From IMG/VR virus record IMGVR_UViG_3300024520_000380, positions 1 to 28,607 of that record: a DNA stretch of 28,607 nt; one strand, 5' to 3'. The notes under the pieces were generated by a model. The model searched no databases. It worked only from the letters and a program-made list of their open reading frames with translations, and was not told the DNA's origin. Made by a program: the position numbers and the translations under genes. Below are positions 6,181-14,568 of this stretch, one piece after another. The DNA comes from a virus. Positions within the stretch are counted from its first letter, which is position 1. The number at the start of each line of letters is the position of its first letter.

Positions 6181-8127
6181 CTAAATGGTTATATCGTATT
6201 TCTCTGCCAGATGAGCCTCGATCAATTCGATTGTAGCGTCGGAATGTGCCGTTTGGAAAAGGTGGAATTCCGCATGGTCCCCGCGTGTGCCGGCAAACGT
6301 GCCGCCGGAATCTGCGGTGAGCCCGAAGGTCCCAGTATTATCTATCTGCCGCGCAACGTATGACAACCCCGTTTCTATGTCGGCTCCGTTTTTCCTTATC
6401 TTCGACCCGGTTGTTTTGAGCACAAAAACAAGTATCTGCCACCCGGCAGCAAAGGCCTGCGTTCCCCTCCAAAGGCCATCATAAAACTGGTACGTGTTGA
6501 AGGCTCCGCCGCCCGAGGACACCGAGAAAATTATGTCACTGGCCCCGTTGCAGTCCAACAAATACGCCGAAGCCGCTGCGTAGTCTCCGGTTATGTTCCC
6601 AGCGTAATAGAAGGTATAGTTCTTAGTCCCGCTGGTCCCTATCTTGTTGTAACCGGAATTGTTGTCGTCCACAAATTCCATGCCGTCAAACGTGTTTGAA
6701 AGAATAGTCGGCCACCGTTTTCTAACATCCAGGGCCATCTTTAAAGGCGCCGGCGGAGTGCCGCGAATGTGCTCCACGGCGTTGAAATAGTTTCCGCTTT
6801 CATCCCACCATCGGTCTATTGAGCGCGGGCGGTCCCTTTCCATCACCGTGGCCGGGAATGCTGTTACACCATCGAAATTGTCGCCTATGCTATTGGGGCG
6901 AAGCGAAAGAGTCAGGAATATGTTGTCCGCATAACGCGGACTTTTACCGGCCAGTCCGTGCAGCTGCAGGAACCGCGCACTGGCCAGCATGGTGTTGATG
7001 TCCACGGTTTTCTCAGTACAAAGAAAGCTCTCTGTCCCGTCGTACCCAATCCCTGAAAAGTGAACAATATCGCCGGAATCAAAGTTAAGGTGCGACCAGT
7101 CCGCGAAATCCACCTCTATCTCTGCCTGGTCGTCTTTCCAGAACGCGATATCAATGTGGTTCAGAACGTCTGCCCGCTTCACCTGGTATGGAACATCTAC
7201 CGAGACACTCCTCAGGTCGGCATCCGACCCCACCTTCTGTCGAACCGAGTTTATGGTGTCCCCAGCGTAGTTTTGCGGCTGGCCATCCTGGAGGTCGCCA
7301 GCACTGAGTGGAACAACCGTCTGCTTTATGGAATTCCCGTAGCGGCAGACTATTTCATCCAGGGTGTAGCGATCTGTCGGCCTGTTCAAATAAGAGGCGA
7401 CAGATTTTCCAGTCAGGTCGATGACAGACGGCCTGTCGGACAGCCCAGACCTGCGCGGGATAACCTCCAGCTGCATATAGCCGCCCGAGGCCGCCGGGCG
7501 GATCACCAGATAGTCCGGCGTGTTTTCTATGACCGTTTTTATTTGTTCAGCTATAGAGACACCGACTTTTCTGATCACGATCAGCGGCGCGGGGTTTTCG
7601 TCATAGTAGTCGCTTGCATCCTGAAAAGATGTCTGGTTCAGGTAATCCTTAAGGACTATAGGCGATGGGACGTGGTGAGAGAGCCAAGAAAACAACACCT
7701 GAGCCGGGTCTTTACCCTGCCAGCAAAAAGCAGAATATGCAAACAGGGAATAGGTCGTTCCCCCGGTAGTTTTCCCGTTGTGGGCGATCAGACAGTCTTT
7801 CGTATCCGGTTGCACAATATCGTGGGTTGCAAGAGGATTGTACGATCCAGAAATGTTCTCTTCTAGCAACGGCCACTCGTTCAGATAATCCAGAAATGAG
7901 AACACTTCTGTTTCTACGGCGGTGGCGTGAAACTGCGATAGTTTGTCTGCATCTTTGGAAAAGAATATTTCCTGGACGTCCTGGTCCTCGCTGATCCCGT
8001 TTATGAATCCGCTTGAGTTTTGCAGAGTTATGCTACTGGCCCCCGTGGTGACGCCCGACCATGAATGCGCCAGGGCCAGGATAAAGGGGTCTGTTACGCT
8101 TGCCCAGTTGCCAGCAGAAATAGCCAT
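6181..8127 (-). CDS. Tail tip/baseplate hub-like protein with C-terminal LamG-like domain
   Basis: 648 residues. The N-terminal two thirds are mixed alpha/beta with a stretch (VIDLTGKSVASYL, then PTDRYTLDEIVCRYGNS) that resembles the hub proteins closing the tail tube of siphophages. From about residue 455 to the end is a concanavalin/LamG-like beta sandwich: an N-terminal segment beginning near VRKRWPTILSNTFDG, strands such as WQILVFVLKTTGSKIRKNG, and the typical closing helix (ATIELIEAHLAEKYDI). LamG-type domains bind carbohydrates or proteins, so this end probably faces the host surface. The start overlaps the preceding stop by one base. It is the last tail gene before the membrane protein and endolysin. 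Assignment as hub rests mainly on position, size and fold impression. Confidence 0.72.
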   Translation of the reverse strand: MAISAGNWASVTDPFILALAHSWSGVTTGASSITLQNSSGFINGISEDQDVQEIFFSKDADKLSQFHATAVETEVFSFLDYLNEWPLLEENISGSYNPLATHDIVQPDTKDCLIAHNGKTTGGTTYSLFAYSAFCWQGKDPAQVLFSWLSHHVPSPIVLKDYLNQTSFQDASDYYDENPAPLIVIRKVGVSIAEQIKTVIENTPDYLVIRPAASGGYMQLEVIPRRSGLSDRPSVIDLTGKSVASYLNRPTDRYTLDEIVCRYGNSIKQTVVPLSAGDLQDGQPQNYAGDTINSVRQKVGSDADLRSVSVDVPYQVKRADVLNHIDIAFWKDDQAEIEVDFADWSHLNFDSGDIVHFSGIGYDGTESFLCTEKTVDINTMLASARFLQLHGLAGKSPRYADNIFLTLSLRPNSIGDNFDGVTAFPATVMERDRPRSIDRWWDESGNYFNAVEHIRGTPPAPLKMALDVRKRWPTILSNTFDGMEFVDDNNSGYNKIGTSGTKNYTFYYAGNITGDYAAASAYLLDCNGASDIIFSVSSGGGAFNTYQFYDGLWRGTQAFAAGWQILVFVLKTTGSKIRKNGADIETGLSYVARQIDNTGTFGLTADSGGTFAGTRGDHAEFHLFQTAHSDATIELIEAHLAEKYDITI

Positions 8128-8609
8128 TACGTCAGGCCCCTATTAACGCCCGTGTCCCCGCCTATGCGATCCGCACGGCGCCAAACTCTTGAAGTTGCCA
8201 ATGTGAGCGGGTGTTCAAAAACCAAACCCAGGATCTTGCTGTCCATGTATTCGGGCTCTTTCAAAAATCCGATGAAGTCAATCCACGTCGTTCCGGATAC
8301 CACAACAACAAGCCTCAGTACTGTACTGGCGAGATCAGATGCCCCGTTCGGGAACGCAGTTCCGCCGAGATCAAAATATCCACTGGAGTTATCCACGTCT
8401 ATTGTGGTCACCGGGAACGTCAAGTCGCCGCGCTCTTTCGGGTGTTTGTTGTACACCTCTGTTTTTATTGACCCCCACCTGTCAACCATGGCCGTGATAT
8501 CGGTCAGGGCGATGGCATTATTGTCGATGGTTAGCGTCCTGGTGATCCTGTGCCTCAGGTTCAAATCAGAGAAATCGATAGCCTGCTGGGCTGTGAGCCT
8601 GTCTGCCAT
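8127..8609 (-). CDS. Tail tip protein, unknown family
   Basis: About 160 residues from the ATG at 8609 that overlaps the preceding TAA (TAATG); the longer open frame upstream is out-of-frame readthrough of the neighbouring gene. The pattern TITDNN-like strands, ITAMVDRWGSIKTEV, FPVTTIDVDNSSGYFD and WIDFIGFLKEPEYM is the beta-rich layout often seen at the N terminus of tail hub proteins, where the gene product lines the first ring at the tube end. Here it is a separate gene just upstream of the long hub-like gene, so the two may be halves of what is one protein elsewhere. No enzymatic motif. Confidence 0.7.
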   Translation of the reverse strand: MADRLTAQQAIDFSDLNLRHRITRTLTIDNNAIALTDITAMVDRWGSIKTEVYNKHPKERGDLTFPVTTIDVDNSSGYFDLGGTAFPNGASDLASTVLRLVVVVSGTTWIDFIGFLKEPEYMDSKILGLVFEHPLTLATSRVWRRADRIGGDTGVNRGLT

Positions 8610-10282
8610 TATGGCGTCCCCTCCTGGCGGATCATAGCTGCAAGGCCCTCGGCGGGCCCGAGTTCCTTGAGCACAATGGTCGCCCGCCAGTGCACGTCTC
8701 CCGCACCCGAGTCGGAGACCGTGTTGGGCACCCAATCCAAAGATTCTATGAGCAGCTTCTTGCCGAACATCGGCTCTATAACACCGCGCCCGGCGCCCTT
8801 GAAATAGGTATCGTAGTGGTCGACCACTTCGGCGGCCGTCCATTCTTTGGCGTCACACCTGAGGTGAGACATTCCTGACTCGTCAAGGCTTCGCAGGCTG
8901 TCGGTTCCGATCACAAGCGCGTCACCAAACCCTCTTGGGTTCCAATCAATTAAACCATTATCCGGGTGCGGCGCGCCGTTAACATAAAGAGACACGCCAG
9001 ACGGGCCGCAGGTAATAGCGAAATGCAGCCACTGCCCGTATTCTATTGAAAATGTACTGGTGAGGTTCGAGAAATTAGCATCCAAGAATGATGAATCAAC
9101 AAGCGATATCCTGTCCACGACATCGGAAAGAACCCTAAGCCTGTCCGCGCCGTTTCCTATATCGCAAAAGGTCAGATCGTTCTCTGCCCACCTCCCAAAC
9201 CAAGTAATTGTAATGTCCGTGAACATGTGCCCGGCAGAATCCGAGTTCTGTATCAGGTCACTCACAGAAGCCGCCTCAGACCAATCTAGTACTTTAGGCG
9301 CACCCACATTCGTGCTGTTGTCGCTGCCAATGAAGACAGGACCAATAATAGCAACCTGGGATTCACTGGCCGTGCTGTCCACGAATGTTAACGAGAGTCG
9401 GCCGGTTGTATTGCCGGTTGTGTTCTCACCGCCGAGTTTGATTAACTGAGGCGTACCATCACCAAGCAACGTCACCGTGTCATAAACGGCGGTCAGGGGA
9501 TTATCGGAAAACAAAAGGGTCATGTTGCCGGTCCATGCGATATACAGGGATGCGACCGCTGAATCTGTGGCATCAAGGCCGGTTGCGGTGTGGACTATCG
9601 ATTCACTGACACCGCTACCTGGTGATTCAACCAGAACTACGCCCTTACCGTTGGTCACTATGCGCTTGGATAATACCGGCGTCAGAATGTCTTCCGTGTA
9701 TGTCATCACCGGCGTCCCAGCCGCAACGGTCCACCCGTGGCTTGCACTATCCGGGTGCGGCTTGGTTGCCTTATTCGCCTGCCCGGTTTGCGTTCTCAGG
9801 TATCGAGACCACGCGCCACGGAACCCAAACTGTGGCTCATCGTCGTCAACAACACGGAACACCAGGTCTGTTTCATCCCATAGGTAGGCATCGTTGGCGC
9901 GGGTGTTTGCCATGGTCTTGCGCCCAGTGAAGTCATCAAGCGACCGCTGCAGGGGGAATGACCACCGCGTATCGGGGCCCATGTTGGGGCAGAAATAAAC
10001 GGTTCTGTCGTCAAGCTGCAGGCGCTCGATCTCTGCTTTTTTGTCGGCGTTCACAAAGTCGATGGTCATTTCGAGTTCCGCGAGTTTTCGGCGGGCGACC
10101 TTTGTATCGTCCCCGGTGACGGCCTCGGTGAACTTATCGCGGCTCTCGAAGGCGCCCGCACGGGGGATTCCTGCACCTTGCTGGTTCGGCTCCACAAGCT
10201 GTATCTCGGTCACAGGGAACCCCAAATATGGATAGCCCGTGGCGTCCTCAGAAAGCCCGACAAGTGTGGGTTTGAACGGCAT
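8609..10282 (-). CDS. Distal-tail-like protein with inserted carbohydrate-binding-type domains
   Basis: 557 residues. Residues 1-150 and about 500-545 read as the two parts of one beta-structured tail protein of distal-tail type (C-terminal part KKLLIESLDWVPNT then HWRATIVLKELG). Between them lie a jelly-roll-like module (about 170-335, starting with DSASHGWTVAAGTPV) and a LamG-like module (about 345-495) with the hallmark GQWLHFAITCGPSGVSLYVN at 416-435 followed by the usual terminal helix AAEVVDHYDTYF. Distal-tail proteins carrying inserted carbohydrate-binding modules are known in other siphophages as evolved Dits, and this architecture suggests the same: host glycan recognition at the tail tip. 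It directly follows the tape measure gene, the expected place for Dit. Confidence 0.75.
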   Translation of the reverse strand: MPFKPTLVGLSEDATGYPYLGFPVTEIQLVEPNQQGAGIPRAGAFESRDKFTEAVTGDDTKVARRKLAELEMTIDFVNADKKAEIERLQLDDRTVYFCPNMGPDTRWSFPLQRSLDDFTGRKTMANTRANDAYLWDETDLVFRVVDDDEPQFGFRGAWSRYLRTQTGQANKATKPHPDSASHGWTVAAGTPVMTYTEDILTPVLSKRIVTNGKGVVLVESPGSGVSESIVHTATGLDATDSAVASLYIAWTGNMTLLFSDNPLTAVYDTVTLLGDGTPQLIKLGGENTTGNTTGRLSLTFVDSTASESQVAIIGPVFIGSDNSTNVGAPKVLDWSEAASVSDLIQNSDSAGHMFTDITITWFGRWAENDLTFCDIGNGADRLRVLSDVVDRISLVDSSFLDANFSNLTSTFSIEYGQWLHFAITCGPSGVSLYVNGAPHPDNGLIDWNPRGFGDALVIGTDSLRSLDESGMSHLRCDAKEWTAAEVVDHYDTYFKGAGRGVIEPMFGKKLLIESLDWVPNTVSDSGAGDVHWRATIVLKELGPAEGLAAMIRQEGTP

Positions 10283-10284
10283 CT

Positions 10285-12579
10285 TTACACCTTGTGCCTT
10301 GAAGATCTGTTTTCAGCTTCATCTACCGAGTCGACGAGCAGGTTCTGTTCTTCGCGTCTGAATGGGCGTATGGCCTGCACTGTGAGGCTGTCGTTGCCAC
10401 GCCTGGCCCTGTTCCGTCTGGCCGGCGGGGGCTTTGTAGATGCGAATTTACGCGCCCTGTCGATTGCGTCCACCTGCGTGCGTGGGATCATCACCTCGCC
10501 ACCGTGACCCAGAACCAAAGACCTGTCAAGGCCGGGCGCCCCAGGGACAACCATGGCGGGCATGTCGAAGCCACCACCCCCGGGCATGGCCATGCCGAAC
10601 GCGGCGTTTGGGATCGTGCCGCCAAAGGCGTTGCTTGTTCCCGTCAGTCCACCAACAAGGGCCCCCAGGAACCCGCCACCGCCACCAAAGGCGGCCATCA
10701 GGGCCTTCGCCACCAGCAAGCGAGCGATGATCCGGGCAATGTCACCCAGGATGCCGGCGGCCATGCTCTTGAACGCACGCCCCAGCATGAGCGGCCCCTT
10801 GGTCAGCCCAAGCATGTGGGCGCCGATGTCAGTTGCCACCATGGCAAACGAATCGCCGATAGAGAAGGCCATTTGGGCGAAATCCTCGGACGTGAACTCT
10901 GCAAGGCTGGCCACCTGCTCTTTGAGGTCATCGAGCCTTTCTTTTTCATCTTGGGCGGCCTGGTCCGCAATCTTTTTCTTTTCTCTTTGCCTGCTCTCAA
11001 ATTCGTCTAGTTCTTTACCCGATGCCGGGCCGAACTCCTCATCCTCTGCACGAATTGGTTTTTCCCGCTCAAAACCTGTTTGAATCACGGTTTCAGCCGG
11101 GACCAGCGCCCTATTTGCCGCATCCATCAGGGCCTTGATCTCGGCTATCATTGCGGCAATGTCTTCTTTTGCGCTGGCCGCTGCGGCCCCTATGCGGTCG
11201 ATTACGTTTGGCGCATCACCAGTCCCCTCAATTTCCTGCCTTGCCTTGACCCACAGTTCCGCGAACTCCCGCAGAGACGCCAAGTCAGTAGTGTCCGGGG
11301 CGAACCGCCTTTTTTCCTTGAAGGATGCGATGAACTCGGCGTCCTGTTGCCATATCTTCATCTGCTCGGTTACTTTTTGGTCAAACGCTCGCTGGTCAAG
11401 GGCGGCGTCCATCTCTTTGAGGCGATCCCCAACAAAACCGAGGGCAACGGCCAAAGAGGACGCACCAGGGACCGCTTCAATCAACTGGTCAATATACGCC
11501 TTCCAGAGCGGCGCCCCGTTCTGTGTTTCGGTGGCAAGGAATCTGATCATCACGGCAGTATCGCGGACAACGCCGACGACCTTTGTGAACACTGGCAAAA
11601 CGGAAGTGCCGGCGGTGATTACCAGCGCATCAAGAGCGGCCCGCGCCTGTTTCGACTGAAGGTCAAACGTCTCGCTCATCTTCTCAAACGCTTCTTCGGT
11701 CACCCCAGCAGCGTTCGCCATGGCCGTCAGGTTCTCAGCCATCAGGTCTACATTACCGGCCACCTTTGCGGCCACACGGAGGGCCTCAACGCTCGGGATC
11801 AGCTTGCGGAGTTCGGCCAGGGATTCGCCGGAAGCGTTGCCAACATCGATGATCGATTGCATGAATCCTTTGCGGATATCAATGCCGGCCTCAAGCATCG
11901 CGTCTGAAGCCTCTTTTGTCGGGGCGGCTATCGCCAGGATCAGCGCATTGAGCCCGGTGATCGCCTCTGTTGTTTTCACCCCGGAAGCGGTGGCCGTGGC
12001 CATGGCCGCTCCCAACTCCTCCAGGGAAACATTGGCCGTCTTGGCCGTACCGAACAGCTTTCCAAACCCTTGCCCAAGCTGATCGATTGTCGTTTTTCCC
12101 TTGCGAACCGTCTGGAAAAGGACATCAACAACCCGGCCCGACTCTTCCGCCCCCAGTTCGAGGCCGCCGAGGGCATCTGTCACAAGGTCGGCGGCCGTAG
12201 CGATATCAGACACGCCAGCAACGGCCAGCTTGCCGGCGGCATTAAGGACCATCGCTGATTCTGCAGCATCGGTGAAACCAGCCGATATAATATCGTACCT
12301 GGCCTTGGTCATTTTCCCAACGGTTTGCCCGAAATCCACAGAAAGCTTGAGGAGTTCCTCGCGCATGTCCTCAATCGCGGGCGTAACATCCCCATCAAGC
12401 AGGGTCGAAATCTCGGCCATGCCCTTTTCAAACTGGCCAGCACGGACGGCGGCAACGGTCAGGGCGGCCGCTGAGACCGCCCCGAACCTTGCCATCATCT
12501 GTGTAGCTGATTTGAAAGCGGGAAGAGCGTTGTTCTTCCCGTTGATTACTACTTGGAGGACATTACTTGTAGCAGGCAC
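10285..12579 (-). CDS. Tail tape measure protein
   Basis: 764 residues from a GTG at 12579 with GGTGG upstream; the start overlaps the end of the chaperone extension by 31 bases. The N-terminal half fits the TP901-type tape measure core: long Ala-rich helices with LAVAGVSDIATAADLVTDAL, then TIDQLGQGFGKLF, then GVKTTEAITGLNALILAI. A polar, charged helical region follows, then a hydrophobic segment near 600-670 (ARIIARLLVAKALMAAFGGG) and a Gly/Pro/Met-rich C terminus with GHGGEVMIPRTQVDAI. Tape measures set tail length and are ejected ahead of DNA. Using the usual rule of about 0.15 nm per residue, the tail would be roughly 115 nm, which is an estimate. Neighbours (chaperones upstream, Dit-like downstream) confirm the call. 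Confidence 0.93.
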   Translation of the reverse strand: MPATSNVLQVVINGKNNALPAFKSATQMMARFGAVSAAALTVAAVRAGQFEKGMAEISTLLDGDVTPAIEDMREELLKLSVDFGQTVGKMTKARYDIISAGFTDAAESAMVLNAAGKLAVAGVSDIATAADLVTDALGGLELGAEESGRVVDVLFQTVRKGKTTIDQLGQGFGKLFGTAKTANVSLEELGAAMATATASGVKTTEAITGLNALILAIAAPTKEASDAMLEAGIDIRKGFMQSIIDVGNASGESLAELRKLIPSVEALRVAAKVAGNVDLMAENLTAMANAAGVTEEAFEKMSETFDLQSKQARAALDALVITAGTSVLPVFTKVVGVVRDTAVMIRFLATETQNGAPLWKAYIDQLIEAVPGASSLAVALGFVGDRLKEMDAALDQRAFDQKVTEQMKIWQQDAEFIASFKEKRRFAPDTTDLASLREFAELWVKARQEIEGTGDAPNVIDRIGAAAASAKEDIAAMIAEIKALMDAANRALVPAETVIQTGFEREKPIRAEDEEFGPASGKELDEFESRQREKKKIADQAAQDEKERLDDLKEQVASLAEFTSEDFAQMAFSIGDSFAMVATDIGAHMLGLTKGPLMLGRAFKSMAAGILGDIARIIARLLVAKALMAAFGGGGGFLGALVGGLTGTSNAFGGTIPNAAFGMAMPGGGGFDMPAMVVPGAPGLDRSLVLGHGGEVMIPRTQVDAIDRARKFASTKPPPARRNRARRGNDSLTVQAIRPFRREEQNLLVDSVDEAENRSSRHKV

Positions 12580-12866
12580 TGCAATACCACCATTTGCATT
12601 TGTTCGATAGTCTTGCCGCCCCCGAGGGCCTCCTGCATGATACCCAGCGCCGCCGTCATGTCTTTGCCCGTGAATCTACGGGCTGAGGCATAGTCAATGG
12701 CGACATCTGTCAGGCTGTGAACGCTCCGGAGATATTGGCTTGGGCTACCGACCGAGTAACGGTGGCAAATCAGGTCAATCGCTTCCGCGTTCCCCGTTAG
12801 CAGGAAATCGACCAGCAGCCTCAGCGTCTTTCTTGGGGTTCGACAGTTCGATGATTTCCCCGCCAA
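12549..12866 (-). CDS. Tail assembly chaperone, frameshifted C-terminal part (T-like)
   Basis: This frame is open from 12872 to the stop at 12549 and lacks a good start: the only early candidate is a TTG at 12866 without a convincing ribosome-binding site. It overlaps the preceding chaperone gene by about 90 bases and lies between it and the tape measure, which is the classic position of the T extension of a G/GT pair. The product downstream of the overlap (RKTLRLLVDFLLTGNAEAID then YLRSVHSLTDVAIDY) is helical. Relative to the upstream gene the frame is +1 (or -2), not the common -1. If the shift occurs at CCC-A (12834-12837), the fusion would be about 226 residues. It could also be an independent gene started by re-initiation. 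Confidence 0.75.
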   Translation of the reverse strand: MAGKSSNCRTPRKTLRLLVDFLLTGNAEAIDLICHRYSVGSPSQYLRSVHSLTDVAIDYASARRFTGKDMTAALGIMQEALGGGKTIEQMQMVVLQCLLQVMSSK

Positions 12867-13230
12867 TGAAATTCAAATCCTTTATCGTCAGCCTGGCCAT
12901 GAACTCTTCGGGAGGCGTCGGTTCAACGAGAGATTTCAAAACCAGCGACCTGATCATTTTGAGCTGGTCGGCGAGGCTGAATGCCTCCCACTGCTCGGAC
13001 GCCATTTTGCTGATTTCCTTCTCGCTGTCCTCGGACGTCGCAATGGCCCGGTTCACTTCATCCATCGGGAAATCGTACAGAGAGAGCAGGTCCTCTGGCG
13101 CGATCTTGGAGATCTTCGCCCTTACGGGCTCTCCAATCTCGGCGGACAAATCAGGCAGAGTCACGATCTTTGTGGTTGGCGACTTGGTGTTGATCTCGCC
13201 CATGCTCAGAATTTTTTCATCATTACTCAT
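12775..13230 (-). CDS. Tail assembly chaperone (G-like)
   Basis: About 151 residues from the ATG at 13230 (MSNDEKILSMG). An upstream in-frame TTG at 13260 would overlap the tail tube gene and is less likely. The protein is acidic and mixed, with IVTLPDLSAEIGEPV near the N terminus and a helical middle (PMDEVNRAIATSEDSEKEIS). It lies between the tail tube and the tape measure and overlaps a second frame at its 3' end, which identifies it as the first tail assembly chaperone. By analogy with lambda gpG/gpGT, the short product and a frameshift fusion would coat the tape measure during tail assembly. Sequence similarity within this class is low, so position is the main evidence. Confidence 0.78.
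   Translation of the reverse strand: MSNDEKILSMGEINTKSPTTKIVTLPDLSAEIGEPVRAKISKIAPEDLLSLYDFPMDEVNRAIATSEDSEKEISKMASEQWEAFSLADQLKMIRSLVLKSLVEPTPPEEFMARLTIKDLNFIGGEIIELSNPKKDAEAAGRFPANGERGSD
12834..12840 (-). other. Candidate +1 ribosomal frameshift site between tail chaperones
   Basis: On the minus strand the upstream chaperone frame reads AAC CCC AAG AAA; one-base forward slippage of the proline codon gives CCA followed by AGA, which enters the T-like frame. CCC followed by A is a known kind of +1-prone proline codon. A second candidate is GGG-G at 12858-12861 (GGC GGG GAA), where slippage by one base re-pairs perfectly with GGG. Only the frame relation and the motifs are seen; the choice of site is inference. 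Confidence 0.45.
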
Positions 13231-13249
13231 GGCTTGTCCGGCCTTTCTG

Positions 13250-14224
13250 TTAGGTGACAATCGTGCCAGTGGCGTTGATCATCGTGAGGGCCAATCCCTC
13301 GGTTATCATCCCGTCAATCGTGAGTTGATTGATTCCAGGATCTTGCGCAGACGGGAACGCGGCCGTGATAAAGGCCTTATTCCCGGCTATGGAGTGATCG
13401 TATTTCGTGGCGCCGACGATGATGTCACCCTGATGTTGCAGGGCCAAGCCGACGATCTCGTTACCGGCGATGTAGTCCTGAACGAAGGCCTCGGTGTCCT
13501 CGCTGGTGGCATCGTTGTGCTCGCAAACCAGTGAGAAGCTTGCCACGGGGCGTCCTTCGATAACCGCTTCTTTGAACAGGGCCTCGCCATAATGCTCGCG
13601 GGCGCCATCGCGGGGGACCTCAAACTCAATCGTGCCGGAAAGCACCGTGAAGGTGTTTCCGCCGAGTTGCAGAAGCACCTTATGGGCGGGTAGCACGGGT
13701 TTGAATACGGGGAAGCTCGCCACAGTCGCGGCGCCGAAAGAAGTCCCGGTCCCCAGCATGTCGAAAGTCGTTCTCAGGATCTGGCGGTTGGCAAACTCAA
13801 TCGTTGCCTTAGTGACGTGCATACCCAGGAAAGTCTGCTCGCTGGTTCCACCGATCCCGCGCACGGCCTCAATCGAGATGCCTACCGGGAACGAATTTGT
13901 GGAAGGGACGAACGTAAAGGCATGCTGGTGGGCACCCGCTACCGGCGTGTCGACGCCGAATACGTAGGTGCCGAACAGGCTGTGCCAATACAACTCATGT
14001 CCAGTGTAGATCGAGGAAAAGACAACCGAACCCTCATTGCGGCCGGCCGAATAATAGACATCATCATGCCAGCCATCGGTCAGACACTCAGACATGAACG
14101 GATCTTTGACGTGCCTAAGGGTCTCGGAGATCATGCAGGAAAACAGATCTATCGTTCCCTTGACGCCAAACGTGACTTCGCCGCCGTAGCCGATATGGCT
14201 ATTGATTCCTTTTCCCAAACTCAT
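13250..14224 (-). CDS. Major tail tube protein
   Basis: 324 residues. The ATG overlaps the preceding TGA (ATGA). The opening MSLGKGINSHIGYGGEVTFG and the alternating beta pattern through the protein (GSVVFSSIYTGHELYWHSLF, ATIEFANRQILRTTFDMLG, GTIEFEVPRDGA) match the long tail tube proteins of siphophages, in which each subunit contributes beta strands to the hollow tube. The length is at the upper end for a simple tube subunit and suggests two tube-like halves or an added surface domain: residues 1-170 and 190-320 both show the same strand-rich layout. The gene precedes the chaperones and tape measure, the standard order. No contractile sheath gene accompanies it, so the tail should be non-contractile. 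Confidence 0.87.
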   Translation of the reverse strand: MSLGKGINSHIGYGGEVTFGVKGTIDLFSCMISETLRHVKDPFMSECLTDGWHDDVYYSAGRNEGSVVFSSIYTGHELYWHSLFGTYVFGVDTPVAGAHQHAFTFVPSTNSFPVGISIEAVRGIGGTSEQTFLGMHVTKATIEFANRQILRTTFDMLGTGTSFGAATVASFPVFKPVLPAHKVLLQLGGNTFTVLSGTIEFEVPRDGAREHYGEALFKEAVIEGRPVASFSLVCEHNDATSEDTEAFVQDYIAGNEIVGLALQHQGDIIVGATKYDHSIAGNKAFITAAFPSAQDPGINQLTIDGMITEGLALTMINATGTIVT

Positions 14225-14568
14225 TTCGCACCTCCGGCAGGCTTTGCGGCCTTTTCAGGCTTGGTGTGGTCTTTCTCGCCATTAGCGAGGTAGGCCGCTG
14301 TTTCGTCCGGGCGGTTTTCGTTGAAGTCCTCGAGGGCCTTTGCGCTCTTCTTGGCCCGCTCTTCGTGCCTTTTCTTGACTGCGGCAACGCGGTCATCGAT
14401 GGCCTTCTGGTATTCCTTTAGGCCCTCGGTGATTTCCCAGCAGCCGCCCAAGGGGTAACCATCGGGAACGCGCAACTTGACCTCTTCGCCGAGTTTGGCG
14501 GTCTTGCCCGCGAAACCGGGAACGGTCACTTCGGGAAAAGGCCCCAGGTATTTGGCTTTCACGATCAT
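14221..14568 (-). CDS. Small charged protein between tail terminator and tail tube, unknown function
   Basis: 115 residues, joined by ATGA overlaps to genes on both sides. The N-terminal half is a small beta domain (MIVKAKYLGPFPEVTVPGF, then EVKLRVPDGYPLGG). The C-terminal half is a highly charged helix, probably coiled coil (AIDDRVAAVKKRHEERAKKS), ending in a Lys/Pro/Ala-rich tail. A small basic protein in this slot is common in siphophage tail modules without an agreed function. The basic tail could contact DNA or the acidic tube lumen, which is speculation. Confidence 0.7.
   Translation of the reverse strand: MIVKAKYLGPFPEVTVPGFAGKTAKLGEEVKLRVPDGYPLGGCWEITEGLKEYQKAIDDRVAAVKKRHEERAKKSAKALEDFNENRPDETAAYLANGEKDHTKPEKAAKPAGGAK

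Noticed and set aside
7060-7866. 268-codon plus-strand open frame inside the hub-like tail gene
   Set aside because: Shadow of the minus-strand gene, Arg/Val rich, no start signal.
8610-8843. Upstream extension of the 160-residue tail tip gene
   Set aside because: The extension overlaps the Dit-like gene in another frame and is Arg-rich; the ATG at 8609 overlapping the preceding stop is the natural start.
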